This document shows positions 38,592-50,463 of a DNA stretch of 64,000 nucleotides, one piece after another. Below the pieces are notes generated by a model, which saw only the letters and a program-made list of their open reading frames with translations, searched no databases and was not told the DNA's origin. This stretch comes from Periplaneta americana. Lineage: Eukaryota > Arthropoda > Insecta > Blattodea > Blattidae. The stretch spans positions 212,631,529-212,695,528 of the forward strand of contig NC_091118.1 in NCBI RefSeq assembly GCF_040183065.1, given 5' to 3'. Each line of letters starts with the position of its first letter. Positions within the stretch are counted from its first letter, which is position 1. The translations under genes and the position numbers were made by a program.

Positions 38592-38816
38592 TAGTCGAGT
38601 AGTCTAGTCGGTATAGCGTTGGCCTTCTGTGCTCGAGGTTGCGGGTTCGATCCCGGCCCAGGTCGATGTGATTTAAGTGTGTTTAAATGCCACATGCTCA
38701 TGTCAATAGATTTAATGGCATGTAAAAGAACTCCTGCGGAACAAAATTCCGGCACACTGGCGACGCTGATATACCGTCGGCAGTTGCGTCGTTAAATAAA
38801 CTATAATTTAAGTTTT
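38592..38816 (+). mobile_element. tRNA-derived SINE, family C
   Basis: Head TAGTCTAGTCGGTATAGCG with A-box-like sequence, B box GGTTCGATCCC; body ends GTCGTTAAATAAACTATAAT. Target duplication TAATTTCTTTATA (38579-38591, 38817-38829). Confidence 0.9.
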
Positions 38817-39439
38817 TAATTTCTTTATAGACATAATTATATTTCTTGTATGTATAAAATACAAAGAGAGGTGTTGTTTCTTTCCGTAATGCAATACCTT
38901 ACTGTGAGAAATGCAGCAATTAAGGCATATGCTTCTCTTCTGTAGAAATGCACAGCACTGAGGAGGTTGCCATGGGGACTAAACAAAGTCTTATAAATGA
39001 GGTATGCAGGTCAAATTATTGAAGTTTCTCTTTCCCATATTCAGAACCTCACATTTAGTGGCCTAAAAGTAGCTTTTAATATGAACCAAGATTTCTCCTT
39101 GTTGGCATTTTGTACAGTTTGTAATGTGGATCACGATAGTCTGCTCAGCACAATGCTTTGTCTCCCATACTCGTAATGAACACAGTTCTCCTGGCACACT
39201 GTAGCTGTGACGTCATCTGATAGTTTCGTAATAGATTGAGTAGTTTTATTAAGACGTTAAGGGCCGAATTCATAGTTAACACTTATTGTAAGGAAACCCT
39301 TAAGCAGTTGCTTATAATCATTTCCAGTTTATAAATCCCACTGAAGTGAACACTTATTCAAATAAGGTAGCTTGTCAGCTTACTCAAGTGTTTGCTCATA
39401 TGCATTGTAATCAGCTGATTCGGTATACAATGGATGATG

Positions 39440-39720
39440 ATTAAGATTATGATGAATTTATTGAGTTCTGTAATGAAAATGAAAATGTGTTTCGGTGAAA
39501 CAGAAGATATATCAGAGATATGGAAAACCCTTTAGAGATGTATAATGATCAACAATTTAAGAGGAGATATCATTTCGACAAGAACACTGTTGTGAATATT
39601 CTGGTGTCTCTCATTTCAATTCACAATACAACCATGAGGCTTACTGATTTCACCAATGCTGAAAGTACTGGTTGCTTTGAGATTTTATGATACAGCAGCA
39701 TTTCAGGTACATTTAAGCGG
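39440..39720 (+). pseudogene. Harbinger transposase N-terminal remnant
   Basis: QQFKRRYHFDKNTVVNILVS, a frameshift, then LPKVLVALRFYDTAAFQVHL. These match the start of HARBI1-type nucleases (F...RFRFSKETV, then LRFYATGTFQ). The catalytic DDE part is gone, so it is inactive. Confidence 0.75.
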
Positions 39721-39862
39721 CATTTTTTTTTCGAAAAGTATTCATGTCCCAACAAAGTGTTATTAGCATTTTAGTTTGTATTCTAGCCAAGGAATAATAA
39801 GCTTTTAAAATTTGCGTAATTATACCACTTCCATTTTGTTTACCACAGAACTGAAAAATAAA

Positions 39863-40051
39863 TTAAAATGATTTACTTACAGGAATATTTCCCGAGTTTG
39901 CAATAAACCCAATTGCAATTTTGTCCCATGTCAATTTAATCTTTTGGAGAGAATAATTATCAGATTTTTTACTTTCGACGATAACTCTATATTTCATAAC
40001 CAGTTGTCTTAGCTCACTTCTTTCTTCTTCTGTAAAATGCTTTCTCGACAT
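39863..40051 (-). pseudogene. Myb/SANT-like Harbinger accessory protein, N-terminal fragment
   Basis: A 62-codon frame starting SRKHFTEEERSELRQLVMKY, then KLTWDKIAIGF. The pattern F(T/S)xEE...LxxLVxKY...W..IA matches the Myb-like DNA-binding protein of PIF/Harbinger elements, which helps target the ends. It is on the opposite strand to the transposase, as is usual. The rest of the protein is missing. Confidence 0.7.
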
Positions 40052-40329
40052 TTTGTTTAATTTTTAGCTCTATAATATTTAATTCTGTATTTGTGTACGA
40101 TAATAATCCCGATTTAACAATTTGAACGTGTTCGAAAACAAATGAATGTACGAAAGCATTCACATCTAGTCATGTTGCCATATTTCTTTCAATGTCAAGG
40201 GAATGCTCATTGTATATCAAAGAGTAGCGTCTCTGCAATACGATCTGAAATAAGTGCTAAGGAAACGCTCATTACTTAAGTGTTTCCCCATTTTATAAGT
40301 GACGACTATGAATTCGACCCTAAATGAGT

Positions 40330-40680
40330 TGTTGATCCAATGCCCTGACATTTGATAATCAAGTCTATCGCCGTCTTGCACTCCAGTATTTTTGTACGAT
40401 GTCTTCTTCTTGTAGCAATGCTGTACATATTTTGATGTGTTCTATGTTCATCTCTTCATTACAATACATAGGCAGATGTATGGGAAATTCCTGTCCTGTG
40501 CAGGTGGCTTGCCAAACAGTCCTGACCTGTTACCAACCTGAACATTGCAACAGCAGATTTACGGGAATTATCTCAGGGTTAGTCAATAAAATTTCCCAGG
40601 TTCGAGCTTTTGCTCCACCTGAATGTTGTTACTTTAGATCTGAATTTACTTTTGATTAGCTGTTTTACGGAATAAAATGG
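40330..40680 (-). pseudogene. Diverged RNase H-type LINE 3' fragment
   Basis: Minus strand KSAVAMFRLVTGQDCLASHL, then HRTGI, with degraded downstream sequence; clearly related to the main LINE family. Begins directly after the Harbinger element. Confidence 0.65.
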
Positions 40681-40889
40681 AAGTCTGTTAATAGAAGGCA
40701 CCACTCCATCTTACACTACCAGTTCACTGCTAGGGGAGCTGAATTCTAACAGTGTTTCTACTAACTTTCGAATGACGTATGTAGATATGCTGCACTTTCT
40801 CTTCTCGTTGTAATGTCTTTATTTTGTTGCACTTTCAACACTGCATACCTTATTTCTGTCTTTTTTCCACTAGGTTTCTTATAATACTA

Positions 40890-42236
40890 TAGGTTTGTTC
40901 CAGCAAGCAGTTCAGAACACATTCCGAATTAATACCAACTTCTTTCGACGCATGTGCCAGTTGTGTACGGTGTCAGAACTAGTTTGGGATTTTACGTTGT
41001 TGGAATGTTGTTGTTGTTTTCTAATGCCAGGCGTTTGACAATAAAGTCATTTGACCTCTTGTACTCCAATATTTTTCAAACATATTATCATGGCCAGCCA
41101 CTGAAGCACAGATTTTGAGGTGTTCCGAATCCATTTCTTGGTTTGAGTTGCACAATGGGCAGTTAGGGGACCGATATATTCCAATTCTATGCAGGTGTTT
41201 GGCCAAACAATCATGGCCTGTTGCCAATCTAAATGCAGCTACAGACGATTTTCGTGGTAAATCGGGAATTAACTGTGGATTATGATGCAGAGAGTTCCAT
41301 TTTTTTCCCTTGAGATTGTGTTATCAAATTTTGTTTGTTGAAGTCTAAGTATGTAGATTTAATAAATATCTTCACAGAGTAATACGTAGATTTAGTAACA
41401 GGTCTGTAAGTAGCAGTGCTGCCCTTCTTTGCTAAAGCATCCGCATTCTCGTTTCCCAGGATTCCACAATGGGATGGTATCCATTGGAATACAATTCTTT
41501 TATTGAGTGATGTTAATTGAGAGAGCATTTTAGTTATTTCTGCTGTTTGAGATGAAGGTGTGTGTTTAGAGACGATTGATAGAATAGCTGCTTTGGAGTC
41601 TGACAATATAACTGCATTCTTAAATTTATTGATGTGGCATAGAAGATTCCTGAGACTTTCGCTTATTGCAACGATTTCTCCATCAAAACTTGTTGTTTCA
41701 TACCCAAGCGGTCTATAAAGTGAGAAGAGACAGCACGTAACACCTGCACCGGCACCTTGTTCTCTGGAGATCAAGGATCCGTCGGTGTATAAATGAAGCC
41801 AGTTTTGTGGAGGGTACCTGGAGCAATGCTGTGTTGATAAGGACGACCACTTATGTATTTGTTGGAATGTTTCTTGAACTCTTCTTTCACAGCCTTCGGA
41901 GTTTCTTCTCATATTAAAATTATATTCATCTTTCAACTTAATTCTTCGTAAAATATATCACTATCGCCTTCCAAATCACTCATGATCGACTATTTTTTTA
42001 TTTCAACTTGGCGTCTCGAACCATTTTAACCATAACTTCAGATTAAACTATATGCTCATGCGTCAACAGTTGAGAACTCCCAGTTCTGCTCTTCGTCAAG
42101 AACCAATTTCACTCGTAGCACGTTGGAACAGGGAACTGCGAGTTCAATATCAGTTGGGAATCAGTTCTAGTCTTGTTGGAACGCATATTGAGCAACCAGT
42201 TCAGAATCGATTTGGAACCATGCTGGAACAAACCTT
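40890..42236. mobile_element. Short DNA transposon with 15-bp TIRs, interrupted by a LINE
   Basis: AGGTTTGTTCCAGCA at about 40891 and TGCTGGAACAAACCT at about 42222 are exact inverse copies. CAGTTCAGAA...ATTC recurs internally. Without the LINE at 41010-41858 it would be about 0.5 kb. No transposase. Confidence 0.6.
41010..41819 (-). mobile_element. RNase H LINE, 5'-truncated (copy e) with filler at its 5' end
   Basis: The intact C-terminus ([17 protein letters not shown]...MTLLSNAWH) is separated by a one-base frameshift at about 41300 from an open RNase H frame. 41820-41858 is filler: 41831-41856 duplicates 42935-42960. Target duplication TTGTTGGAATGTT at 40997-41009 and 41859-41871. Confidence 0.88.
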
Positions 42237-42239
42237 ATA

Positions 42240-43105
42240 TTTAAGGTAATATTTCAATTTCACTGTTATTTATATTTTGTTAAAAAAAGATGTTCTGTGG
42301 CATTTGTACAATGTTTTTTATTATGCCAAAGTATAAAATGCCGTAATACATACCAACATGTGAAGAATGGTCTTAATGAAGAGCAAGGTTATGGCTAGCA
42401 CTGAAGCTGATGGCTCAGAAAACATCAGCTAGCTCTGAAGTCACCCACCTTCCTTCGTGCATGAAGTTTGTCGATTCAGTTCCTTGAAGCCTATATGTTT
42501 GAGTGATACAAATTGGAGCCAGATTGTCATTTTTCCGTAGAATACATTCCATTAAAGATCATCCTTACATCAGGCACTAGCCATATAATGTTTTGTTATG
42601 CTTTCTTGAAATGCAATCTTGAATTTGAAAAAGGGATTAAGTTGCCTTTCATTTTAATTAAATTAACCACACCATATTGTGCTTGAACTATGAAAAGCAG
42701 TCATGTTTCAGTATTTATGTTTGATTGGTTGCTTGGTGGCACTAAGCATTAACTGATTTGTATCATATTCCATTGGGCTTCCCAATATAGACGAGCTGCA
42801 CTGCTATTGGTCAGGATTCAGATGGACCATTGTTAGAGACGTCATGAGTTGCGACAGTTGAATGTTTGGTGTGTATGGTGTCATGAATTACGCGCAATTT
42901 CTTTATTCCTCACGTTGTCAAGGCAACAGAAATAGTGTTGATAAGGACGACCACTTATGTTTCAGAGTTTGTCAACTAAAAAATTGACATTAAGCCGGTA
43001 ATCTAGTGTGCAGTGACAGCACACCATTTTGCGATTGTTGAAATGTGAAGACAGACTTCCAAAATCTTATCCAGGAATTCGCTAAGGAATTTTCTGTGCC
43101 ATAAA
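42240..43105. other. Intergenic sequence, no gene recognised
   Basis: No recognisable frame. It contains the source copy (42935-42960) of the filler in the LINE at 41010. Confidence 0.5.
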
Positions 43106-43291
43106 AATTGCAGGATGAACTGTACTTAGTGTTATTAATTTCAGGGGATTATTCTTTGAGATATATCAAACAGTTTACAGTTCGGCACGTTTTGTTTCCT
43201 TTTCGAGGTAAAATTTGTTTTATGTGAAACATTTAATAGCGTGTTTTGGGAAAGCCATTGATTGAATTCCCAATATGCTCAATCAATTTAA

Positions 43292-43495
43292 AAGAACAGT
43301 GTATTATGATAATAAATAATTGAAAGAATTTTAGTTTTGTCCTTTAAATGTGCAGAAATTTGATCCAAACAAATGTAACATTGTAAAATCCCTTATCTGA
43401 ACGAAAAGTTACATTTGTTCAGATAAAACTTCTGCACATTTAAAGGACAAAACTAAAATTCTTTCAATAATTTATTATGATAATACACTGCTTTC
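43292..43495. mobile_element. Near-perfect palindromic MITE flanked by TTAA
   Basis: Arms of about 80 bp: CAGTGTATTATGATAATAAA and GTCCTTTAAATGTGCAGAA on the left, their inverses on the right, with a short spacer. TTAA at 43288-43291 and 43496-43499 suggests piggyBac-type insertion (inference). Confidence 0.75.
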
Positions 43496-43499
43496 TTAA

Positions 43500-43938
43500 G
43501 GGGAGGCAGAGGTGAATATTTCAAAATCCACAAAATTTATCTGATTTGTTTGAAATTGATCATGGATACTAAGTATGTTATTAGTAATGGACATACCAAG
43601 TTTCAACTTTCTAAGTACAATAGTTCTGTAAATATTAATAATTTTATAAAACTTTATATCGTTTGATATAAAATGCTCCATGCACCATATTGTAAGAAAT
43701 TTTCAATATTTCTTTTTATTTATATGTTCAGAGAAGGTAGGTATATAAATAATGATAAGTATTAGTTTATTATGGGAATAATATAGTAATACAGTTATCT
43801 TGGTTTTAATTTCATACTTTTAAGGGCACAAAATCAAAAACTAACATCAGAATATCAAAATAAAGATAATAAAAATGGAAAAAACCAAATGTTCATTTTT
43901 TCTTCAGTTTTGTTCGAAAATTTCACCTCTGCCTCCCC
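43500..43938. mobile_element. piggyBac-like MITE, 439 bp, TTAA target duplication
   Basis: GGGGAGGCAGAGGTGA at the left and TCACCTCTGCCTCCCC at the right are exact inverses. TTAA flanks both sides and is shared on the left with the preceding MITE. No transposase. Confidence 0.85.
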
Positions 43939-44135
43939 TTAAATTGACTGACTATATCGGGAATTAAATCAATGGCTATCCCAAAACATGCTATGAAATG
44001 TTTCACATAAAACAATTTTTACCTTGAAAAGGAAACAAAACAAGCAAAACTGTATTAAACTTTTTTATTTGAAATATCTCAAATAATAAATCCTCGAAAT
44101 TAATGACATTGCTTACTGTTCACTCTATATAGGGA

Positions 44136-46470
44136 CACCCTGATTTTCGCGAATGACTTTTGCACCAATTTCTGGTAATTGAGTTAGTGAGTTACAAATT
44201 TTATAGGTATGAATGAGACTCGTTCTGTAGACAGATTTTACGATCGCAATTTGTCAGAAATTTTGCTCGATTTTCCCGTTTTTTGCGAATTTGGCAATTT
44301 TTTTTTGCATTAAACGCGATTTGTTTTGTGAATGTTGCCGAATCGTACATTGATTAGTCATAAAATTCCATTATTTTATTTTCGACAATGAAACATTCCA
44401 AATAATTACGAAAATGGGTCTGTCTTTCATGTTTTATCATTTGGAAAGCACGTTAGTTATTTATATTTAATGAGTGCTTCTGGGTGGATTTAGGACCTAA
44501 AACTTTGGGAGGTTATTAATAGGCCTAACACTACCTAATAATGCCAAAAATTAAAAAAATGTACGGACAGTTTTTGGCATGATTATTTCCATTACGGAGA
44601 ATAAACTGAAATGTAAAACAAGAAACATAAAGGCAGAAAACAGCTAGCATGGACAACAACACTTTCTGGGCATCAGGGATGATGAAAACGTATTTACATA
44701 AAAAAAATCATGGAATTAATTTTGTTGCAATATCAGAATACTTTCGTACTTCATACAATGGGAAAATGAAAAGAAATGCAGACGTAATTTTAATAGTAGA
44801 TGAAACATAATTCCATTTAGAAGCAGAGAAAATACTTAAAATCAGTCGTATACTCAACTACCGTCCAGATGTTATACAGATTACCTGACTATCATCCAGG
44901 AAGGACTTACAACCTTTTTCAAATTCTGGATTCTTGTAAACTTGTTTGTTGTTCATGTAGTTTCATTTCAAATCTAAATACAGCATCTTAGTAAGGAACT
45001 GAGAGTGAATTTGTTACTATGTAATTTCATATTGTTAATCTACATTAATTGCCTTTCGGTTTTGTAGATTATGATCTAACATTTCCATTGTAGCAGTTTG
45101 GATCTGTTCTAGGTACCGGTGTGCAGTTCTATGTACTTATTTTTTTATTACATCAGATCTAATGACTCCAAGTTTATAGCACATTGTTAGCTCATTTTTC
45201 CACGTATAGTATACAGATATCAGAACATTGAGTTCATTCCTAATTATTTAAGGATTTTATTTTTGTATCGTGTTGAATTATTTGTAAGAGTTCTGTTGTA
45301 AAAATGTGATCGTGGATGGCTATAAAGTGCAACTTCGAGTCTTGCTGTGTCCTCTCATGTTATGATGTTTGTTGTTTGTACTGTATAATTTTTCATACTT
45401 GGTTGATTATGAAATATATAAATATTTTTATACTTAGGAGCCAGGGTAAGACCCTGTACTGGTAAACTATTCATGGATATGATTATTATTCGTGAACATG
45501 ATGATCTTTACGTTGCATAAACCCATTACCTCGTATATTTCACGTAGATTTCCGTACTAGTCTAAAACAATTGTATCATAATGAAACATTATTTTAGAAA
45601 GTCAGTTCATTCATTACAGTACACGTTAAAAATAAACAGTTCTTTGTAGAATGCACTTACTTATTACGTGTTTCTCTCTACTGTGATACTGAAAAACATA
45701 ATTATAAATACAAAGCATAAAAAACTTTTTTTCCACTACCAAGTTCCAAAGTATGCCATTTTTTAATTGTTTCAAATGTCCTAAGTTTGTTATTTGTGCA
45801 TGCTGTTAAAAAAAAAGACAAAGTTTGCACACTCATACTTAAGCAATTCAAATTAAAAAAAAAATGTTTCAAACATGTTATTCAATATAAAATAGAACAT
45901 TGCTATTTATTTGTAAAAGATTTATAGTTATTGTGCTGTTGGAGACATTACTTGCGTTTATAACCTTCACTTCGTCTTTCAACAAATGCTTTCCCGAGTA
46001 TTCCATAGTATCGATTATATATTTTCGATTATTATATAAAGTATGCCATCCTAACAAAATTAAAAACATACTACAAACAGGTATAATTTAATAAAACCAA
46101 CAACAATGAAATTAAGCTCCTATTAGTCACCTTTGTTATGCAATATATTATATTTTATTCAAAATAAAGTTAAAAAACAAACCAAAAGATAAAATAAAAC
46201 ACAGTAACATTAAACTTTCGAACAATACAACATTGGTATTAATACAACTATGAAATTAAGTTCATATTAGTCATCTTTATAATATGCTATAAAATACTAA
46301 TTTTACTCCATTTATACTGTATTTTTGGTCCATGGAAAATGCTAGTCTTTCACAAAATCTCAGTCAATTTTCCCTGGACCAAAAGGAATAAATAAAAATT
46401 ATCATTTTACCATGGACCTCGCTGAAGATGTTCTGTTTCATTTTCTCCGTTATCCAAATAATTTCACATT
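44136..46470. other. Intergenic sequence, no gene recognised
   Basis: AT-rich. A diverged about 58-bp segment (ATGAAATTAAGYTC, then TATTAGTCA) is duplicated at 46100 and 46245. An inverted pair TTTTTGGTCCATGGAAAA / TTTTCCCTGGACCAAAA lies at about 46320-46385. Confidence 0.5.
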
Positions 46471-46479
46471 CCTTTATTT

Positions 46480-48437
46480 GGTTATTTACAAGAAGTCGTC
46501 GCTGAACGATTCACATTATTTCCAGGTTAGTTGAATCAACTCATCTAGTGAACGATATAAATCTTTAAAATACTAGGTGTCTCTCTCCCTTCTCCTCTTG
46601 TTACTTGTGGGCCATCCCAAACCCCGACCTCAACCCCTAAGAGCGCCGGTCCTTATATACCCATCAGTCAAGGCCTTCTGACAAATAAAAGCAATTGACA
46701 ATAGATATCTCAGTCGTGACAACCTCATAAAATATCCTATCAATTGAATAATCGATCTTGCTACGTACAACATAATTATATTATATTATTACCCATTTCA
46801 GCGAGTACTGACGACCACTGCAAAATACGATAATTTGGTCCAGGAAGCATTCTCTTATGGCACAAGGATGATTTATGTAACATGTTTCTAAATTATTAGT
46901 CTTTTAAATACCGGTACATTCCTTAATAAATCACTGAAAAACAAATGTGAATATAGGAAGTGGAGTGAGTACGAAATTATTATTATTTTTTGGCGCATCA
47001 TTTTTACGTAAATAACGATAAATAAAAAGGGATTATTAGCAAGTACGTACACTACGTTTGTCAAATACGCATCACCATGCTTTCCAAAAGGCACTTTTCA
47101 GTGCCCGACACCCCGCTTTTTTTCATCATGTGCTACACGTCGGATCATTATCCGGGCTTGCACCCCCAATACCCCGCTTTTTACATCATGTGCTACACGT
47201 CGGATCATCATCGGGGCTTGCAGCCCAAATACCTACCCCGCTTGCTACGTGCAACACAATTATATTATATTATTACCCATTTCAGCGAGTACTGACGACC
47301 ACTGCAAAATACGATCATTTGGTCCAGGGAGCATTCTCTTTTGGCACAAGGATGATTTATGTAACATGTTTCTAAATGCTACGTACAACATAATTTTATT
47401 ATATTATTATTACCCATTTCAGCAAGTACTGACGACCACTGCAAAATACGACAATTTGGTCCAGGGAGCATTCTCTTTTGCCACAAGGATGATTTATGTA
47501 ACATGTTTCTAAATTATTAGTCTTTTAAATACCGGTACATTCTTTAATAAATCACCGAAAAACAAATGTGAATACATAATATGTGGAGTGAGTACGAAAT
47601 TATTATTTTTTATTTTTTGGCGCATCATTTTTACGTAAATAACGACAAATAAAAACTAACATGCCACATAACATTATTTTAAGAAATACAGGAAACAAGC
47701 ATGAATAATATTCACCATTCTTAATGATCTGGGGATAGAAAAAAACGTATGGAATAGAAATTACATGTGCGTGTAATAAACAACAAGCAAACCATCTTCG
47801 ATTAATAATTCCAAAACAACGTGAATATAGCGTGGATTGTGAAGGAAAATAATTTCTTATATGTTGCTTCCAATGTGCATCATTGTTAACTTATGAAAAC
47901 AAATGAAAATTAACATAACACGTAAACACTATTTGAAGAAAGACAGGAGATATTAAGTAATATTCATCGTTCTTAATGATCTTTGGATGGCAAATAACAA
48001 TGAAATATGTATAAAATAGAAATTACATACAGGTGAGCATATAAAAAACAGTAAGTAGAATCATTTATTTGATTAATAAGCTTAAATTACTCCAGGTTTA
48101 GTGTAAGAGTGGCCTATATCTAACGATGTCTCCCAGCAAATTACTTAATTTAAAAACAAAAAAATCGTGTTACAAGATTGAATTTGTGTATTTTCTCTGA
48201 AACTTTCCAAATATTTGTAGGCAGTCTTTTACATTAGATTGCCGAAAATTGGTTTATAGCGCAACATTAGCATTAGCATCCATCTTGAAAATGTTGTGTA
48301 ACAATAGACAATGGAATCGTTCACAGAGATGAACTATAAATGATGTGAATCGTTCAGTGCATCCATCTTGTTGTGTAACAATAGAAGTGAACTATAAACG
48401 ATGTGAATCGTTCAGCGACGACTTCTTGGAAATAACC
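46480..48437. mobile_element. ~1.96-kb DNA element with 37-bp TIRs and 8-bp target duplication
   Basis: GGTTATTTACAAGAAGTCGT at the left and ACGACTTCTTGGAAATAACC at the right are inverse; the match continues to GCTGAACGATTCACAT. CTTTATTT at 46472-46479 and 48438-48445 is the target duplication, compatible with hAT-type insertion. Repeats of GAACGATTCACAT near the right end look like subterminal binding repeats. No transposase frame. Confidence 0.8.
46759..47655. repeat. Internal triplication inside the 46480-48437 element
   Basis: TTACCCATTTCAGCGAGTAC...GGATGATTTATGTAACATG occurs at 46759-47030, about 47240-47376 and 47378-47655. Between the first two, TCATCATGTGCTACACGTCG is itself duplicated with a 64-bp period (47112-47229). 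Confidence 0.85.
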
Positions 48438-48779
48438 CTTTATTTATCATTTAATACCTCCCGATGACACCTTCACGTGAATCCATCTCGTTTACTTTTA
48501 CATTTCTTCAAACTCATCCCAGAATTACACTCCTAAGTAAACCACAATCACATAAAAAAACATAGAACATATCTGTATTAATGACTAAAGTAAGTAAAAA
48601 GGTTCTATTTGCAATTCCATTTATAGGCTTACATTTTACGCCAACAGGAGAATTTTATGCATTTCCTATTGATATTTGACTACAGCATTTGAAATTACCG
48701 CCATGATTTTGATTAAACTAATTTTAAACAGTATTGGTTGATTGGCAACATAATAAAAACGATATATATCGATAATTTA

Positions 48780-49090
48780 ATTGGTCGAAACGCTACTTCT
48801 GTTCATCCTTTTTTGCAGCTTTGCATATTTTTATATAATGCATCTGTTCGTCATTTATAAACTTTAAAATTTTCACCAAGATAAGTAAGGAGAACATCTG
48901 ACATTTTCTGGACTTTCTTTTCCTGCTGCCAACTCACAAATTCTTCATATTCTTTCTCATATTGAAGTCTAGACTTTTCAGAAAGGAGCTCTAACATAAA
49001 ATTATGTGCCAATTCCTTTATATCACTTGGAATATTAATACACTATTTTCATCACTTTCCTTGCTGTTAATTAAATTATAATTCTGTAAA
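48780..49090 (-). pseudogene. Crypton-like tyrosine recombinase N-terminal fragment
   Basis: Minus strand ELAHNFMLELLSEKSRLQYE, then KEYEEFVSWQQEKKV and MSDVLLTYLGENFK. This resembles the core-binding (SAM-like) domain at the start of Crypton-type tyrosine recombinases and host proteins derived from them. Stops and frameshifts lie on both sides, and the catalytic domain is absent. Identification is from recalled family pattern only. Confidence 0.5.
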
Positions 49091-49559
49091 CTTCTGTTGC
49101 TGTGAGAATTAATGGCGACCAAATAAATAACAGCAACTGTCCTTAGCAACGCACTTCTATTGTCATTTCAGGAATCTTCACAACTACTAAGAATTAATAT
49201 CCACATTTTTTTATAATTTTGAAATTCTTGGTAGTGGAAAAAATTATGTATACAACTGGCTCATTTAAAAAACCTCTCACACATGCAAAAATGAGTCACT
49301 TTGTATCCTTGTTGTATAAACAACTACACTGCTCCGTCAGTATAGTAGGAGAAAGTCAATGTTTACCTACTTAGATATAACAAGCGGAGCTAGTCCCCTG
49401 CAATCGGCAAGCATCATGTTTAGGTAGAGTGCAAAAGCCAAGGAATATTATGGACAGTAAAACAATCGATCATATGGGAATGGATATTTGTAAGTTGTTA
49501 ATTCATTATAAAAAGCGAATCTGATACAACGTTAATACAAATTAATTTTATTTCCTAAA

Positions 49560-49690
49560 ATATATCTATAAAATACGATAATAAATAAATAAATAAATAA
49601 GTAAATAAATAAATAAATACATAAGTAAAAAGATTAATAAGTAAATAAATAAATGAATAAATAAATAAGGAAATAAATAAAAAGAAAATA
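49560..49690. repeat. (AAAT)n-rich microsatellite
   Basis: Long AAATAAATAAAT tract with AAGT variants. Confidence 0.85.
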
Positions 49691-50034
49691 ATTTTTTTTT
49701 TAATCCGTGGCGCGTAAAGGGCCTAGACCGACCAGCCGGCTGCTGGCCTCACTCCCACATACCGAAGCAGAGGTGGACGATCATCCAACCAGAATGGAGG
49801 TATCGTGTGGTTAGCACGATGATCCCCCCAGCTGTTATAGCTGGCTTTCCCAACCGGATTTCGCTACCTATCGTAGCTCCCCAAGTGCATCACGATGCTG
49901 GGTGGGCACCGGTCCCATACACTGGCCGAAATTTCGTGAGAAAATTTCTTTCCCCATGAGGACTCGAACCAGCACGCATTCCGTAATGCGAGTCCTAGGC
50001 GGGATGCCTTAGACTGCGACACCACGGCATGGGA
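49691..50034 (-). mobile_element. tRNA-derived SINE, family D
   Basis: Minus strand: GTCCCATGCCGTGGTGTCGC head, B box GGTTCGAGTCC, AAATTTCGGCCAGTG, and an oligo-A tail (T run 49692-49701 on plus). Same family as 61951-62165 plus 63941-64000. Confidence 0.88.
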
Positions 50035-50378
50035 CAAAATAAATAAATAAGCAAATACATACATACATACATACATACATACAGACCAATTATTTAATCC
50101 TGACAGCTCAGCGACGCGAAAGAGGGGAAGTAATAGGAGGAGTGGGGAGAGCTCCGGAGTAGAGATAAGGGCGAGCGGTCAGTAAAGAAATGAAGTTCAG
50201 CTTAATTGTACTGGAAACATACTGCACGCATGACATCCGATCGCTCCGAAGGCAAGCGAGTGAATAACTCAAACACCCCTTGGCGTAACTAAATGGACTC
50301 ACCTGACCTAGGCGGACATCGCCAGCAACTGTCAGGACTAAATAATCGTACTGTACATAAGTGCTCTGCCCATTGGCA

Positions 50379-50463
50379 GGTCTTTCACTGCAAACCCTGC
50401 ATTCTCCATTCTTTCCTATTTTCTGTTTCTGCCTTTCTCTTTGTCTCCGCATATGGTCCACAT
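50379..50463. repeat. Short dispersed repeat shared with 18262-18343
   Basis: CTTTCACTGCAAACCC, TCTTTCCTATTTTCTG, TCTCCGCATATGG. The surrounding 50100-50735 holds no recognised gene. Confidence 0.5.

Larger units (their letters stand above)
39261..40320. mobile_element. PIF/Harbinger DNA transposon, internally deleted
   Basis: Ends GGGCCGAATTCATAG and CTATGAATTCGACCC are inverted, with similarity reaching about 50 bp (CACTTAT, GGAAA, CTTAAG shared). The target duplication TAA at 39258-39260 and 40321-40323 fits the TWA preference of this superfamily. It retains pieces of both proteins such elements carry: a transposase remnant (+) and a Myb-like protein (-). Confidence 0.9.
43110..44135. mobile_element. 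Foldback element with ~180-bp arms, carrying two TTAA-type MITEs at its centre
   Basis: The left arm (about 43110-43291: TTTTGTTTCCTTTTCGAGG, TTATGTGAAACATTTAATAG) is matched by the inverse of 43939-44135. The arms meet at the palindrome CAATTTAAATTG, now occupied by the two MITEs described separately. No coding sequence. Confidence 0.8.

Noticed and set aside
42052-42249. 65-residue plus-strand frame
   Set aside because: Lies within the inverted-end region of a small DNA transposon; no domain.
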